Of a stretch of DNA of 64,000 nt, positions 1 to 10,500 are shown one piece after another. The DNA lies in contig JACERV010000026.1 in the NCBI GenBank assembly GCA_013911065.1, positions 1-64,000 of the forward strand. Direction: 5' to 3'. How positions within the stretch are numbered: the stretch's first letter is position 1; each line of letters starts with the position of its first letter. The notes below the pieces were generated by a model. That model searched no databases and was not told the origin of the DNA. It saw nothing but the letters and a program-made list of their open reading frames with translations. Origin of the DNA: Ruminococcus sp. (lineage in GTDB: Bacteria > Bacillota > Clostridia > Lachnospirales > Lachnospiraceae). The translations under genes were made by a program, and so were the position numbers.

Positions 1-101
1 GGCAATACACTCCTTCAAATAGTTAAAGCTATAGGTCTTTATAAAAAGTCCACAGTGTCACTATTGATTATAACAAAGTTGAAAAGAAAGGAGAGTATGG
101 T

Positions 102-449
102 GTGGAACTAACTACATCATACAAGGTCTATATGGCAGAGGCAAGACGTAAAACAACCATTGAAGAACGTAAAGAAATTGTAGAATACTGTCTTAAACAC
201 AACCGAGATTATAAAGAAACTTCAAGTATTTATGCTGTTTCTTATAGTCAAGTTTATTCTTGGGTGAAAAAATATGAGGCTTATGGAGAAGAAAGCTTAT
301 CAGATAAACGTGGTCGTCACAAAACTGATGATGAGGTAGATGAATTAGAACTTTTACGACGAGAGAATCTCAGGCTTAAACGCCAGCTTGAGGAAAAGGA
401 TATGGTAGTAGAATTATTAAAAAAAGTGAAGGAATTCGAAAGGATGTGA
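102..449 (+). CDS. IS3-family transposase OrfA (helix-turn-helix)
   Basis: HTH (ERKEIVEYCLKHNRDYKETSSIYAVSYSQVYSWVKKYEAYGEESL) plus C-terminal leucine zipper-like region. Confidence 0.9.
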   Translation: MELTTSYKVYMAEARRKTTIEERKEIVEYCLKHNRDYKETSSIYAVSYSQVYSWVKKYEAYGEESLSDKRGRHKTDDEVDELELLRRENLRLKRQLEEKDMVVELLKKVKEFERM

Positions 450-1411
450 GACTTGGAAAACTGCGCTACGAGCCTAAATATTTAGCTATTAGGCATTTCC
501 ATGAAACAAAAAATTGGAGTATTGAATGGATGTGTAAACAGCTTGAAATATCTAGAGCTGCTTATTATAAATGGTTGTACCGTGAACCTCCGGAACAGGA
601 GTTAGAAAATATGAAGCTGGCAGAACTTATTATAGAATACGATGAACGCTTTAGTCATATCTTAGGCTATCGCAGAATGACTTCATGGATTAACCACTTC
701 AATCATACTAACTGTAGTAAAAATAAAGTTCATAGGGTTATGAAGAAGTGTGGCATTCATTCTGTAATCAGAAGGAAAAAGAGAAAATATAACTCTTCTA
801 CTCCTGAGATAATAACTGAGAATAAGCTTAGTAGAGATTTTTATGCAACTGCTCCAAATCAGAAGTGGGTTACAGATGTAACCGAGTTTAAAATTCCGGG
901 CGAAAAGAAGAAACTGTATCTAAGTGCCATCCTTGATTTATACGATAGATATCCGATTTCATATGTTATTAGCTGCCGTAACGATAATAATCTAATATTT
1001 AAAACTTTTGATAAAGCAATTGCCTCTAATCCAGATGCAAAACCCGTCTTTCATAGCCATAGAGGCTTCCAATATACAAGTAAAGTTTTTCAAAAGAGAC
1101 TTAAGGAACAGGAAATGGAACAATCAATGTCCAGGGTTGGCCATTGTATTGATAATGGTCCTACAGAAGGCTTTTGGGGGATTATTAAAACAGAAATGTA
1201 TCAAATGTATGAAATCACTGACGAAGCATCAATGAGACATGCAATACAGGATTATATAAAGTTTTACAGTGAAGAACGACCTCAAGATAGATATCATTGT
1301 AAGACACCTCTGGAAGTAAGAACAGAAGCATTATCATCGAAGAAACCGAAGGAATATCCTATTCCTGAAAACAAACGGATAGAGAAATATAAAGAAAAAT
1401 GGTGTGCGTAG
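446..1411 (+). CDS. IS3-family transposase OrfB (DDE/rve integrase core)
   Basis: WVTDVTEFK, FHSHRGFQYTS, MSRVGHCIDNGPTEGFWGIIKTEM motifs; in -1 frame relative to OrfA. Confidence 0.9.
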   Translation: MRLGKLRYEPKYLAIRHFHETKNWSIEWMCKQLEISRAAYYKWLYREPPEQELENMKLAELIIEYDERFSHILGYRRMTSWINHFNHTNCSKNKVHRVMKKCGIHSVIRRKKRKYNSSTPEIITENKLSRDFYATAPNQKWVTDVTEFKIPGEKKKLYLSAILDLYDRYPISYVISCRNDNNLIFKTFDKAIASNPDAKPVFHSHRGFQYTSKVFQKRLKEQEMEQSMSRVGHCIDNGPTEGFWGIIKTEMYQMYEITDEASMRHAIQDYIKFYSEERPQDRYHCKTPLEVRTEALSSKKPKEYPIPENKRIEKYKEKWCA

Positions 1412-1554
1412 AAAAACGGCCACAAAAATCGTGCGACCGTTCATCAGCACCTAATTTAGATATTTAACATGTCTACTTGACAGGGGGCATATCATTTCGT
1501 AGTTAGTAGTTCTTTGGCCTCTTTTCAGTGTTAAATTGAAATTAACGATATTAA

Positions 1555-1962
1555 TTAACTATATCTCTGTTCATATATTTCTTTTGGTATTGGAATAATG
1601 CAAAAAGGATGTCCTGATATGTCTATCATTACTTTCCAACTATTTGAAAATTGGCTTTCTGACATTTTAGCTCCACACCTAATTGCGTGTTCTATTTTAC
1701 TTTCAAATTCATCCGTACTAACATAAAAATCCAAATGTATCATTTGTTGTTGTTCTGTTTTATTTGATGGCCATTTTGGTTTTCTATAATCAGGATTTTC
1801 TTGAAATACCAAAGGTGTCTCACTATAATCATCTTTTATCACAGTTATCCATTTTTCTCCTTCATTAATTTGGCTACTTTTAGTCCATCCTAATAGTCTT
1901 GCATAAAAATCAGACAATTCTTCAATGTTATCACTATCTAATACTATTGCACCTAATCTCAT
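1555..1962 (-). CDS. VOC/glyoxalase-family protein
   Basis: MRLGAIVLDSDNIEELSDFYARLLGWTKS... with IHLDFYV and DISGHPFCII motifs typical of the VOC fold. Confidence 0.8.
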   Translation of the reverse strand: MRLGAIVLDSDNIEELSDFYARLLGWTKSSQINEGEKWITVIKDDYSETPLVFQENPDYRKPKWPSNKTEQQQMIHLDFYVSTDEFESKIEHAIRCGAKMSESQFSNSWKVMIDISGHPFCIIPIPKEIYEQRYS

Positions 1963-2279
1963 GATGATTTCTCCTTGTCAACAAATTGAAATTTATACAT
2001 TTAGGATACAGCAATCTCTACTAACTATCAATATTAAATTGTCAATGTACAATAGGTTAACTAAATTCTAATTCAGTAAAAAATGGACTATTTATTTTGT
2101 TCGCGACCATTTTCGCGGCAAACTTTCTCCTCCCATTCTTCCCAATACAAAATCCTTTTCCGACATGGCTTTTTTCAGATTTTCTTTCCACTCTCTCAAA
2201 CCCCAGTATTTTTAAGGATTTTTAAGCACAAAAAAACACCGTCCCCGACGCTCCAACTCGTCAAAAACAGTGCCTTGAG

Positions 2280-2352
2280 TACGCGATTGGGGGTTCGAAC
2301 CCCAGACACCCTGATTAAGAGTCAGGTGCTCTACCAACTGAGCTAATCGCGC
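2280..2352 (-). tRNA. tRNA-Lys(CTT)
   Basis: Minus strand GCGCGATTAGCTCAGTTGGTAGAGCACCTGACTCTTAATCAGGGTGTCTGGGGTTCGAACCCCCAATCGCGTA folds as a cloverleaf; anticodon loop CTCTTAA; CCA not encoded. Confidence 0.93.
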
Positions 2353-2524
2353 ATACGCTTTTATTCAATTAACGTTGTCTCTAAATAAGTAACGCAAGTA
2401 ATACTATAAATCATACAACCAAAAATTGCAAGCGTTTTTTTACAAATTTTTTAACAATTTTTTACTTTTATAAACATTTTAAAAACAAATAACTTCGGAG
2501 CTTCTTTCGGGAAAGATTTTTCAA

Positions 2525-2561
2525 AAAGGGAACTGCCTTCTATCAAGACAGTTCCCTTTAT
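2525..2561 (-). terminator. Intrinsic terminator of the thioredoxin-like gene
   Basis: aaagggaactg...cagttcccttt inverted repeat; minus-strand product followed by a T-run. Confidence 0.75.
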
Positions 2562-2565
2562 CTAT

Positions 2566-2889
2566 CTATGTCTTAATCATATCCACTAATACATTCTTAC
2601 TCAGAATCCCACTGGCCGCAGCTACAGGTTTTCCCCATTTGAAAACGACAAATGTGGGGACTACCCCAATACCAATTTCTGCTGCCAGGGCTTTATTATC
2701 GTCAATATTAATTTGGCATACCTTAACCCTGCCGTCATACTCGTCAGCAAGTTCATCCAGGATACTCTCCATCATAGCACACTTCCTGCACCATGCGGCA
2801 TAAAATTCAACCAATACGGGCGTTTTCGATTTCAGAACCTCCTGTGGATAACTTTTCGCAGTCACTTTGATTTTCATAGCAAACACCAC
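2566..2889 (-). CDS. Thioredoxin-family protein
   Basis: VLVEFYAAWCRKCAMMESILDELADEY...GIGVVPTFVVFKWGK; CxxC present as CRKC. Confidence 0.88.
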   Translation of the reverse strand: MVFAMKIKVTAKSYPQEVLKSKTPVLVEFYAAWCRKCAMMESILDELADEYDGRVKVCQINIDDNKALAAEIGIGVVPTFVVFKWGKPVAAASGILSKNVLVDMIKT

Positions 2890-3130
2890 ATTTCTTCTTA
2901 AACTCTATTTGCCACAGCGGCTCCCATTATTCAAAATTTCACACACTTCTACAAAAGAACGTTTCAGGCACATTAATTTGCGGTTCAAGTCCGGCCTGCA
3001 GTACATCTTACGGCAGACATAATCTTTCCAGCTTCTTCTTCTCATCCATACCCCTATCCGCCTGAGACGCTGTACCAGGCTTCATCTACTCATAGTTATA
3101 TTATGATAGATATGAGAAAATGTGACTCCT

Positions 3131-3781
3131 CTATTTTCGAATCGCAATCATCTTATTAATAGGATTTCCCTTTGAAGAAAATTTCTCCTCATATTCCGTC
3201 CTCACATTGTCTCTGTTAAGCGTTTCGTGATGATGCAGGTCATATGTGTATTTGCTGATTGTCCATCCTGCCTCCTTCGCCTGTCCCAGAGAGAAATTAA
3301 ACAGCTCTGTATTATCTGTTTTAAATTCAATCTGCCCGCAAGGCTCCAGAACCTCCTCATAGCGCGCCAGAAATTCCTTGGAAGTCAGCCGCCGCTTTGC
3401 ATGACGTGCCTTAGGCCACGGGTCCGAAAAATTCAGGTAAATCCGTTCTACCTCATTATGTGAAAAGACATCCCCGATATTTTGAGCATCCATACAGACA
3501 AAACGTACATTTTTCAATTCCTTGAACTCTTCCGTATCAAATTTTTCTACAGCCCGCAGCAAGACACTGGAATATCTTTCTATTCCTATATAATTAATAT
3601 CCGGATGCATAAGAGCCATATTTAATATGAAGCCTCCCTTTCCCATGCCAATCTCAATGTGTATGGGATTTTTATTACTAAACACCTGTCTCCAGCATCC
3701 TCTTTGAGCCTCAGGCCTTTTAATCACTGCAGGATGGGTCTGGATTGTCCCTTCTGCACGTGGAATATTTCTTAATCTCAT
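3131..3781 (-). CDS. trmB: tRNA (guanine-N7-)-methyltransferase
   Basis: IEIGMGKGGFILNMA, YLNFSDPWPKARHAKRRLTSKEFL, FKTDN motifs of TrmB. Confidence 0.95.
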   Translation of the reverse strand: MRLRNIPRAEGTIQTHPAVIKRPEAQRGCWRQVFSNKNPIHIEIGMGKGGFILNMALMHPDINYIGIERYSSVLLRAVEKFDTEEFKELKNVRFVCMDAQNIGDVFSHNEVERIYLNFSDPWPKARHAKRRLTSKEFLARYEEVLEPCGQIEFKTDNTELFNFSLGQAKEAGWTISKYTYDLHHHETLNRDNVRTEYEEKFSSKGNPINKMIAIRK

Positions 3782-4015
3782 ATTTATTACTCCTTTTTAT
3801 TTCTCTCCCCAAATTATGTTTTATGGTAAGTATAATACAGATTAGTTAAAAATCAATCCTCTTCTTGTGAAAAATCAAAATTTTTTCAATTTTTTTGTTT
3901 TAAAAATAAGTCCGGTCTAAACCGGTCGAAATAACGTCCTGTACTCACCTTGCTTTTTTTCCGAAATGGTGTATGATTAAAACAACTACTAATAACAAAC
4001 TACGGGAGGCTTACT

Positions 4016-4327
4016 ATGGACTCTATTGTGAAGAGGTTATCAGAAATAGAATCTGCTGCCGCTGCCATTGTGAACCATGCAGAAGCGCAGAAGGCGGCCC
4101 TGGATGAGGAGTACCAGGAGGCACGCCGCAAGTTTGATAAAAAACTGGAAGCAAAAACACAGGACAGAATTGCAAAAATACGGGATGAATTAGAGCGCAG
4201 CAAGGCAAAACTTATTGCAAGTCAGGCCGGAACGAACAATGATTTTATCACAGCTCTACAAAAGGAATATAATGAAAAGCATACGGATTATGCTCAGGAA
4301 ATCCTAAAACGGATTACAGAGGTGTAG
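4016..4327 (+). CDS. V-type ATPase peripheral-stalk-like subunit (G/H-like coiled coil)
   Basis: Helical coiled-coil ORF at the head of the V-ATPase operon. Confidence 0.7.
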   Translation: MDSIVKRLSEIESAAAAIVNHAEAQKAALDEEYQEARRKFDKKLEAKTQDRIAKIRDELERSKAKLIASQAGTNNDFITALQKEYNEKHTDYAQEILKRITEV

Positions 4328-4330
4328 CCT

Positions 4331-5377
4331 ATGGGAAATCTGCTTGTTTACAGTGGAATTGTGACTAAAATCCGCGCTATGGAAGCCCGGCTTTTAAAAC
4401 TGGAGCAATTTGAGGAGATTGCAGGTCTTCACAGTGTACCAGAAGTGTTTACCTATCTGAAGGAGAACTCTTCCTATGCTGATGTTTTAGAGGCAATTGA
4501 CGAAACAAGGCTTCACCGCGGCGATATCGAAAAGATTTTAATCCAATCCTTATATCTGGATTATCAGAAAATTTTTGCCTTTTGCAACCTGGAACAGCGA
4601 AAATTTTTAAAAGTTTATATGAAGCGCTACGAAATTGATTTGATCAATTATTGTTTTCGCATTGTAATTAATCATTATGACCAACCCTTTGATTTAGACT
4701 ATAAAAAACCTTTCTTTGACAAGTATTCCAACATTTCTATTGAGAAGCTGATTACATCAAAAACAACGGATGAACTTGTTGAAAACCTGAAAGGTACAGA
4801 ATACCACTCACCATTGAAGAAGCTTAAGGACAGCCACCCGGTCACCCTATTTGATTATGACCTGACTCTGGATTTGTATTATTTTTCTTCTATATGGAAA
4901 AGCAGAAAAAAGATGCTAAAAAAGAAGGAATTAGAAATTTTTACCCGTGACTGCGGTTCGAAGATTGATTTGCTGAACCTAGAATGGATATATAGGGCGA
5001 AAAAGTACTATGATATGGTACCGGCAGACATTTATTCTCTTCTTATTCCTATACACTACAAGATTTCTACGACTTTAATTAAGGAGCTTGTAGAATCATC
5101 TAATATAGAAGAATTTTATTTGTCGATGCAGAAAACATCCTATTCCCGTCACTATGATTTTGAGCAAAACCTAACAATTGAACAGATGTATACAAACTGC
5201 CTGCATCACCTTTATACCATAGACAGAAGGCGCAACCCCTATTCCATTGCCACAATTAATACCTATTTATTCCTGAAAGAAGAAGAGCTCAGAAAGCTGA
5301 CGACCGCTATAGAATGTATCCGTTACAGTCTTACACCCAGCGAAACGTTAGCGTACGTTGGAGGTATAACGCAATGA
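4331..5377 (+). CDS. ntpC: V-type ATP synthase subunit C
   Basis: MGNLLVYSGIVTKIRAMEARLL... and position in the V-ATPase operon. Confidence 0.88.
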   Translation: MGNLLVYSGIVTKIRAMEARLLKLEQFEEIAGLHSVPEVFTYLKENSSYADVLEAIDETRLHRGDIEKILIQSLYLDYQKIFAFCNLEQRKFLKVYMKRYEIDLINYCFRIVINHYDQPFDLDYKKPFFDKYSNISIEKLITSKTTDELVENLKGTEYHSPLKKLKDSHPVTLFDYDLTLDLYYFSSIWKSRKKMLKKKELEIFTRDCGSKIDLLNLEWIYRAKKYYDMVPADIYSLLIPIHYKISTTLIKELVESSNIEEFYLSMQKTSYSRHYDFEQNLTIEQMYTNCLHHLYTIDRRRNPYSIATINTYLFLKEEELRKLTTAIECIRYSLTPSETLAYVGGITQ

Positions 5378-7320
5378 TTGTTAAAATGAAATTCATTAAC
5401 ATCTCTGGCCCTCGGAACGACATAGACCGGGTAACAGATCTTTACTTGTCTCGCTATGAAATCCAGTTGGAGTCAGCCCTCTCCGAACTGAAGACAATTG
5501 ATGATCTGAGACCTTTCGTAGAAATAAATCCGTACCGGGATGCTTTGAATAAGGCTATACTATTTGTAGACTATCTGCAGAATCCAGAAGATATTATACC
5601 AGATGATTCCCTTGGCTTGAATGATATGTTTGAGGTTATACGAAAAGCAAATGAAAGCTATATGGAATTACAGGAAAAGAAAGAGGAACACAAGAAGAAA
5701 ATTGACAGTCTGAGAAAAAAACAGCAGATTATTTCTCCTTTCCGCCCTATCGACTGTGAGTTAGGACAAGTCTTGAACTATAAGTATATCGCATACCGGT
5801 TTGGACGGATTGCGGTAGAATATTACAACAAGATGAACAAGTACCTGATGGATGGACTCAGTGCTATTTTTGTGGAGGGAGAGCGGGATGAAAGTTATGT
5901 GTACGGAGCATATTTTGTATCTCCGGGAGAATCCCAAAAGGTAGATGCCGTGTTCCGTTCCCTTCATTTTGAAACAATACGGCTGTCTGACGAATTTCGC
6001 AAGACTCCTGCTGAAGAGTATCATAGGCTGGTCCGGGAGATTTACAATGTGACTCAGAAAGTTGAAGAACTGGACAAAGCGGCAGGCAAAATGCTCCTTA
6101 CACATGCATCTCAGCTCATTGCCGCAAGAAACCGCCTGGAAGAGCTTGCTAATAACTTTGATGTCCGTAAAATGGCAGCCAGGGTTGAAAACCAAAAGGA
6201 AGATTACTATATTTTGTGCGGCTGGATGTCAGAAAAGGACATTGAGATGTTTTTGCTGGAAGTAGAAAATGATGACAAAGTTTTTGTAGTTGTAGAGGAT
6301 ATTCCCAATACTTATTTTAGTGAACCTCCCACAAAATTAAAAAATCCAGGGATTTTTAAGCCCTTTGAAATGTTTATCGAGATGTATGGCCTGCCCTCTC
6401 ATAATGAGATGGATCCCACCATATTTGTGGGCCTGACTTATTCCTTTATATTTGGAGTTATGTTTGGAGATGTGGGGCAAGGACTTTTGCTTCTTATCGG
6501 CGGCGGATTAATCTATTGCTTCAAGAAAATTCCTCTGGCAGGAATTATCGCAACAACCGGTATTTTTTCTATGATTTTTGGGTTTATGTTTGGCAGTGTG
6601 TTTGGGTTTGAAAATGTCATTCCCCCATTGTGGCTAAGACCTATTGATAATATGACCATGCTGCCGTTTATCGGGAAATTAAATACTGTTTTCATTGTAT
6701 CGGTAGCTTTTGGTATGGGCATCATTCTAATTGCAATGCTCCTGCACATTATCAATGCCATCCGGGCACACGATACAGAAAATATCTGGTTCGATTCCAA
6801 TGGAATTGCCGGATTCATATTTTATCTTTCTGCCGTAGTTACCATTGTGTTATTCATGACAGGCCATAAACTCCCAGGAGGAATTGTAATGGCTGTTATG
6901 TTTGGTTTACCACTTTTGTTTATTTTATTTAAAGAGCCAATCACAAGGAAACTTCAGAAACGTGCAGATACAATGGAAGGAAGTGCGGGCATGTTTCTCA
7001 TACAAGGTTTTTTTGAATTGTTTGAGACACTTTTGAGTTACTTTTCCAACACACTCTCTTTCGTTCGTATTGGCGCTTTTGCTGTCAGCCATACTGCCAT
7101 TATGGAAGTGGTGCTGCTCCTGGCTGGTGCAGAAAGCGGCTCTCCGAACTGGGCCGGCGTTATACTGGGTAATCTGTTCGTATGTGGGTTTGAAGGGCTG
7201 ATTGTGGGAATCCAAGTGCTCCGTCTGGAATATTATGAGATGTTCAGCCGCTTTTACAAAGGAGGAGGCAGAGCTTTTGAGCCATATACTAAGAAAACGA
7301 AAAAAGCAATGAGAAAGTAG
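5374..7320 (+). CDS. ntpI: V-type ATP synthase subunit I
   Basis: Long cytoplasmic N-terminus and polytopic C-terminus (GLTYSFIFGVMFGDVGQGLLLLIGG, LSYFSNTLSFVRIGAFAVSHTAIM); ATG at 5374 overlaps the ntpC stop. Confidence 0.92.
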   Translation: MIVKMKFINISGPRNDIDRVTDLYLSRYEIQLESALSELKTIDDLRPFVEINPYRDALNKAILFVDYLQNPEDIIPDDSLGLNDMFEVIRKANESYMELQEKKEEHKKKIDSLRKKQQIISPFRPIDCELGQVLNYKYIAYRFGRIAVEYYNKMNKYLMDGLSAIFVEGERDESYVYGAYFVSPGESQKVDAVFRSLHFETIRLSDEFRKTPAEEYHRLVREIYNVTQKVEELDKAAGKMLLTHASQLIAARNRLEELANNFDVRKMAARVENQKEDYYILCGWMSEKDIEMFLLEVENDDKVFVVVEDIPNTYFSEPPTKLKNPGIFKPFEMFIEMYGLPSHNEMDPTIFVGLTYSFIFGVMFGDVGQGLLLLIGGGLIYCFKKIPLAGIIATTGIFSMIFGFMFGSVFGFENVIPPLWLRPIDNMTMLPFIGKLNTVFIVSVAFGMGIILIAMLLHIINAIRAHDTENIWFDSNGIAGFIFYLSAVVTIVLFMTGHKLPGGIVMAVMFGLPLLFILFKEPITRKLQKRADTMEGSAGMFLIQGFFELFETLLSYFSNTLSFVRIGAFAVSHTAIMEVVLLLAGAESGSPNWAGVILGNLFVCGFEGLIVGIQVLRLEYYEMFSRFYKGGGRAFEPYTKKTKKAMRK

Positions 7321-7334
7321 GGAGGACTTTAATT

Positions 7335-7763
7335 ATGACTTTAGCAACAAAAAGTATTTTTATTGCAGCTTTAATTTTAAGCATTATCATTCCATTTGGG
7401 TACTATTTAATTGGAGAAAAGAATAAAAAACGTTACAAAAAAACCATTGGTGTAAATGTATTTTTCTTCTTTAGCTCTCTTGTTATTGCGTCTATTATGA
7501 TGCTGGGCGGTGAAGTACAGGCAGCCGATGCTGCCGCTGCCGCTTCTACTGCAACAGGACTTGGCTATCTCGCTGCCGCTCTGGTTACCGGTTTATCCTG
7601 TATCGGCGGAGGTATTGCCGTGGCAAGCGCTTCCAGTGCCGCTCTTGGAGCACTCACTGAGGATTCCAGCGTACTCGGTAAATCCCTCATTTTCGTAGGT
7701 CTTGCAGAAGGTGTCTGCCTGTATGGATTAATCATCTCCTTCATGATCTTAGGAAAGTTATAA
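7335..7763 (+). CDS. ntpK: V-type ATP synthase subunit K (proteolipid) with long N-terminal extension
   Basis: GLGYLAAALVTGLSCIGGGIAVASASSAALGALTEDSSVLGKSLIFVGLAEGVCLYGLIISFMIL is one c-ring hairpin. Confidence 0.92.
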   Translation: MTLATKSIFIAALILSIIIPFGYYLIGEKNKKRYKKTIGVNVFFFFSSLVIASIMMLGGEVQAADAAAAASTATGLGYLAAALVTGLSCIGGGIAVASASSAALGALTEDSSVLGKSLIFVGLAEGVCLYGLIISFMILGKL

Positions 7764-7764
7764 T

Positions 7765-8073
7765 ATGAAAATGTATTTAATCAGTGATAATGTTGACACT
7801 TACACAGGAATGCGTCTTGCAGGGATAGAAGGTATCGTGGTTCATGAGCGGGAAGAGCTTCATGAAGCCCTTCAGAAAGTCCTGCAGGATAAAAGCATAG
7901 GCATTGTTCTCCTCACAGAAAAATTTGGACAGGAATTTCCTGATGTTATCAATGAATTCCGCCTGGAGCGAAAAATGCCCCTTCTTATTGAGATTCCTGA
8001 CAGACACGGAACCGGACGTAAAAAAGACTTTATCACATCTTATATTACTGAAGCCATAGGGTTAAAACTGTAG
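7765..8073 (+). CDS. ntpF: V-type ATP synthase subunit F
   Basis: MKMYLISDNVDTYTGMRLAGIEGIVVHEREEL...IGIVLLTEKF subunit F pattern. Confidence 0.9.
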   Translation: MKMYLISDNVDTYTGMRLAGIEGIVVHEREELHEALQKVLQDKSIGIVLLTEKFGQEFPDVINEFRLERKMPLLIEIPDRHGTGRKKDFITSYITEAIGLKL

Positions 8074-8136
8074 CAAAAAGCAACTGTTCATGGTTCTGAA
8101 CAGATACAGTGAAAAATATAAAAGGAGGTACCCCTC

Positions 8137-8724
8137 TTGACTCTGGAAGAAAAAATTGCACGCCTGCGGACCACCTCTATGAAAGAGGCGAGAGCCGAAG
8201 GGAATGCCATCATTGACAACTACCGGGAGGCGTTACAAAAAGTATTGGAGGATCATAAGGAAGAAGCTCTGCGCCAGTCCGAAACCCGGATCAAGGCTGA
8301 AACGGTCAGTGCCAGACAGAAATTAAATCAGGCACAGGCTCGTTCACAGCTTGAATTAAAGCGGATACAATGGAAGGTGCGGCAGGATTTAAAGGACAAA
8401 GTCTTTGAAGAAGCTTCTGCTTTAATACAGGATTTTATGAAAACAGAAGCATACACGGACTATCTTACAAAATGCATTCGTAAAGCGGCCGCTTTTGCCG
8501 GGGAAGATTCTATGGTAATTTACATCAACCCCTCCGATGAGGGGCTTCTTTCTAAACTGGAGGAAGCTTCCGGAGTAAAGCTCACGGTCAGTGAAGAAGA
8601 TTTTATAGGCGGTATCCGTACTGTCATACGAAGCCGCAATGTTTTAATAGATGATTCCTTTAAAACAGCTCTTAGAAATGAATACGACAAGTTCTTTTTT
8701 TTAGGAGGTGGCTGCATTGGTTAA
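8137..8724 (+). CDS. ntpE: V-type ATP synthase subunit E
   Basis: Coiled-coil N-terminus and GGIRTVIRSRNVLIDDSFKTALR C-terminus. Confidence 0.88.
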   Translation: MTLEEKIARLRTTSMKEARAEGNAIIDNYREALQKVLEDHKEEALRQSETRIKAETVSARQKLNQAQARSQLELKRIQWKVRQDLKDKVFEEASALIQDFMKTEAYTDYLTKCIRKAAAFAGEDSMVIYINPSDEGLLSKLEEASGVKLTVSEEDFIGGIRTVIRSRNVLIDDSFKTALRNEYDKFFFLGGGCIG

Positions 8725-10483
8725 TACTGGAACTATATATGGAATCAATGGTCCCATCATTTATATACAAGGTAACACGGGCTTTCGAATGTCAGAAATG
8801 GTACATGTTGGAAAAGAAAAGCTTATAGGCGAAGTAATTGCCCTGGATAAAGATTTAACTACAGTACAAGTTTATGAAGAGACAACAGGACTGTATCCCG
8901 GCGAAGAGGTTATTGCAACAGGAAACCCTGTTTCTGTAACTCTTGCACCTGGTATTTTGAATAATATTTTTGATGGTATCGAACGTCCTCTGGAAAAAAT
9001 TTCAGAGACAAGCGGCGCATTTATTTCCCGGGGTATCAGTGTCGACTCCCTGAACCAGGAAAAAAAATGGCAGACTCACATTACCGTATCAAAAGGGGAT
9101 TATTTAAATGGAGGAGATATTATTGCAGAGGTTCCGGAAACGAATGCCATTGTGCATAAATGCATGGTTCCCCCCTTTTTAGAAGGTACCGTTGTAGATG
9201 CGGTGGAAGACGGTGAGTATACAATTGATGAAACACTCATTACGCTGGAGCTCTCGGATGGCACCCGAAAAAACCTGACCATGACACAGTACTGGCCCAT
9301 ACGGGTAGCCCGCCCGGTCCGTCAGCGTTTTTCCGCCTCCACTCCGCTGATTACCGGACAACGTATCATTGACACCATGTTCCCCATTGCAAAAGGCGGA
9401 ACTGCTGCTGTTCCCGGGGGATTTGGAACCGGAAAAACAATGACACAGCACCAGATTGCAAAATGGTCTGACTCGGACATTATTATTTATATTGGCTGCG
9501 GGGAGCGTGGAAATGAGATGACCCAGGTTTTGGAGGAATTTGGAAGCCTCACAGACCCGAAAACCGGAAATCCTCTTATGGATAGAACTGTTCTTATTGC
9601 CAACACATCCAATATGCCTGTAGCTGCCCGGGAGGCCAGTATTTATACCGGTCTGACACTGGCTGAATACTATCGGGATATGGGATATGATGTGGCTATT
9701 ATGGCGGATTCTACCTCCCGATGGGCAGAGGCGCTGCGCGAATTATCCGGACGTTTGGAAGAGATGCCTGCGGAAGAAGGCTTTCCTGCATATCTTGCAT
9801 CCAGGCTTTCCACATTTTACGAAAGAGCTGGTATGATGCATAATCTAAACGATACAGAAGGCTCTGTTACAATCATCGGTGCAGTATCTCCCCAGGGCGG
9901 TGACTTTTCCGAGCCTGTCACTCAAAACACCAAGCGTTTTGTGCGCTGTTTTTGGGGGCTGGACAAGAGCCTGGCATACGCAAGGCACTTTCCGGCAATC
10001 CACTGGCTGACCAGTTACAGCGAATATTTGGGTGATTTGGCTTTTTGGTATCACGACCACGTTTCTCCCAAATTTGTAGATTACAGAAACCGCTTAATGG
10101 CACTTCTGAATCAGGAAAGCAGTCTTTTGGAAATTGTAAAGCTGATAGGGAGTGACGTATTACCTGATGACCAAAAACTGGTACTTGAAATTTCCCGGGT
10201 TATCCGCCTTGGATTTCTGCAGCAAAACGCCTTCCACAAGGATGATACCTGCGTGTCTATGGAAAAGCAGTTTCTTATGATGGACATTATTTTATATCTT
10301 TATAAACAATCTCGTGCTCTTGTAACAATGGGACATCCCATGTCCGTGCTGAAATCAGAAAATATTTTTGAGCGAGTCATTGCTATCAAATACGATGTGC
10401 CCAATGACAGGCTGGAGATGTTTACTCAGTACAGACGTGATATTGATACCTTTTATCAGAGGGTACTGGAAAAGAATGCGTAA
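8708..10483 (+). CDS. ntpA: V-type ATP synthase catalytic subunit A
   Basis: [43 protein letters not shown] Walker A and catalytic motifs. Confidence 0.98.
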   Translation: MAALVNTGTIYGINGPIIYIQGNTGFRMSEMVHVGKEKLIGEVIALDKDLTTVQVYEETTGLYPGEEVIATGNPVSVTLAPGILNNIFDGIERPLEKISETSGAFISRGISVDSLNQEKKWQTHITVSKGDYLNGGDIIAEVPETNAIVHKCMVPPFLEGTVVDAVEDGEYTIDETLITLELSDGTRKNLTMTQYWPIRVARPVRQRFSASTPLITGQRIIDTMFPIAKGGTAAVPGGFGTGKTMTQHQIAKWSDSDIIIYIGCGERGNEMTQVLEEFGSLTDPKTGNPLMDRTVLIANTSNMPVAAREASIYTGLTLAEYYRDMGYDVAIMADSTSRWAEALRELSGRLEEMPAEEGFPAYLASRLSTFYERAGMMHNLNDTEGSVTIIGAVSPQGGDFSEPVTQNTKRFVRCFWGLDKSLAYARHFPAIHWLTSYSEYLGDLAFWYHDHVSPKFVDYRNRLMALLNQESSLLEIVKLIGSDVLPDDQKLVLEISRVIRLGFLQQNAFHKDDTCVSMEKQFLMMDIILYLYKQSRALVTMGHPMSVLKSENIFERVIAIKYDVPNDRLEMFTQYRRDIDTFYQRVLEKNA

Positions 10484-10500
10484 GGAGGGATTACAAGCTC

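Larger units (their letters stand above)
102..1495 (+). mobile_element. IS3-family insertion sequence (orfA/orfB); right end near 1495, left end not resolved
   Basis: HTH orfA followed by a -1-frame orfB with an rve integrase core; right end tgtctacttgacagggggcatatca (1471-1495) looks like an IS3-type terminal repeat. Confidence 0.85.

Noticed and set aside
2083-2346. 87-aa plus ORF
   Set aside because: Its C-terminal part is the complement of the tRNA-Lys gene; not a plausible protein.
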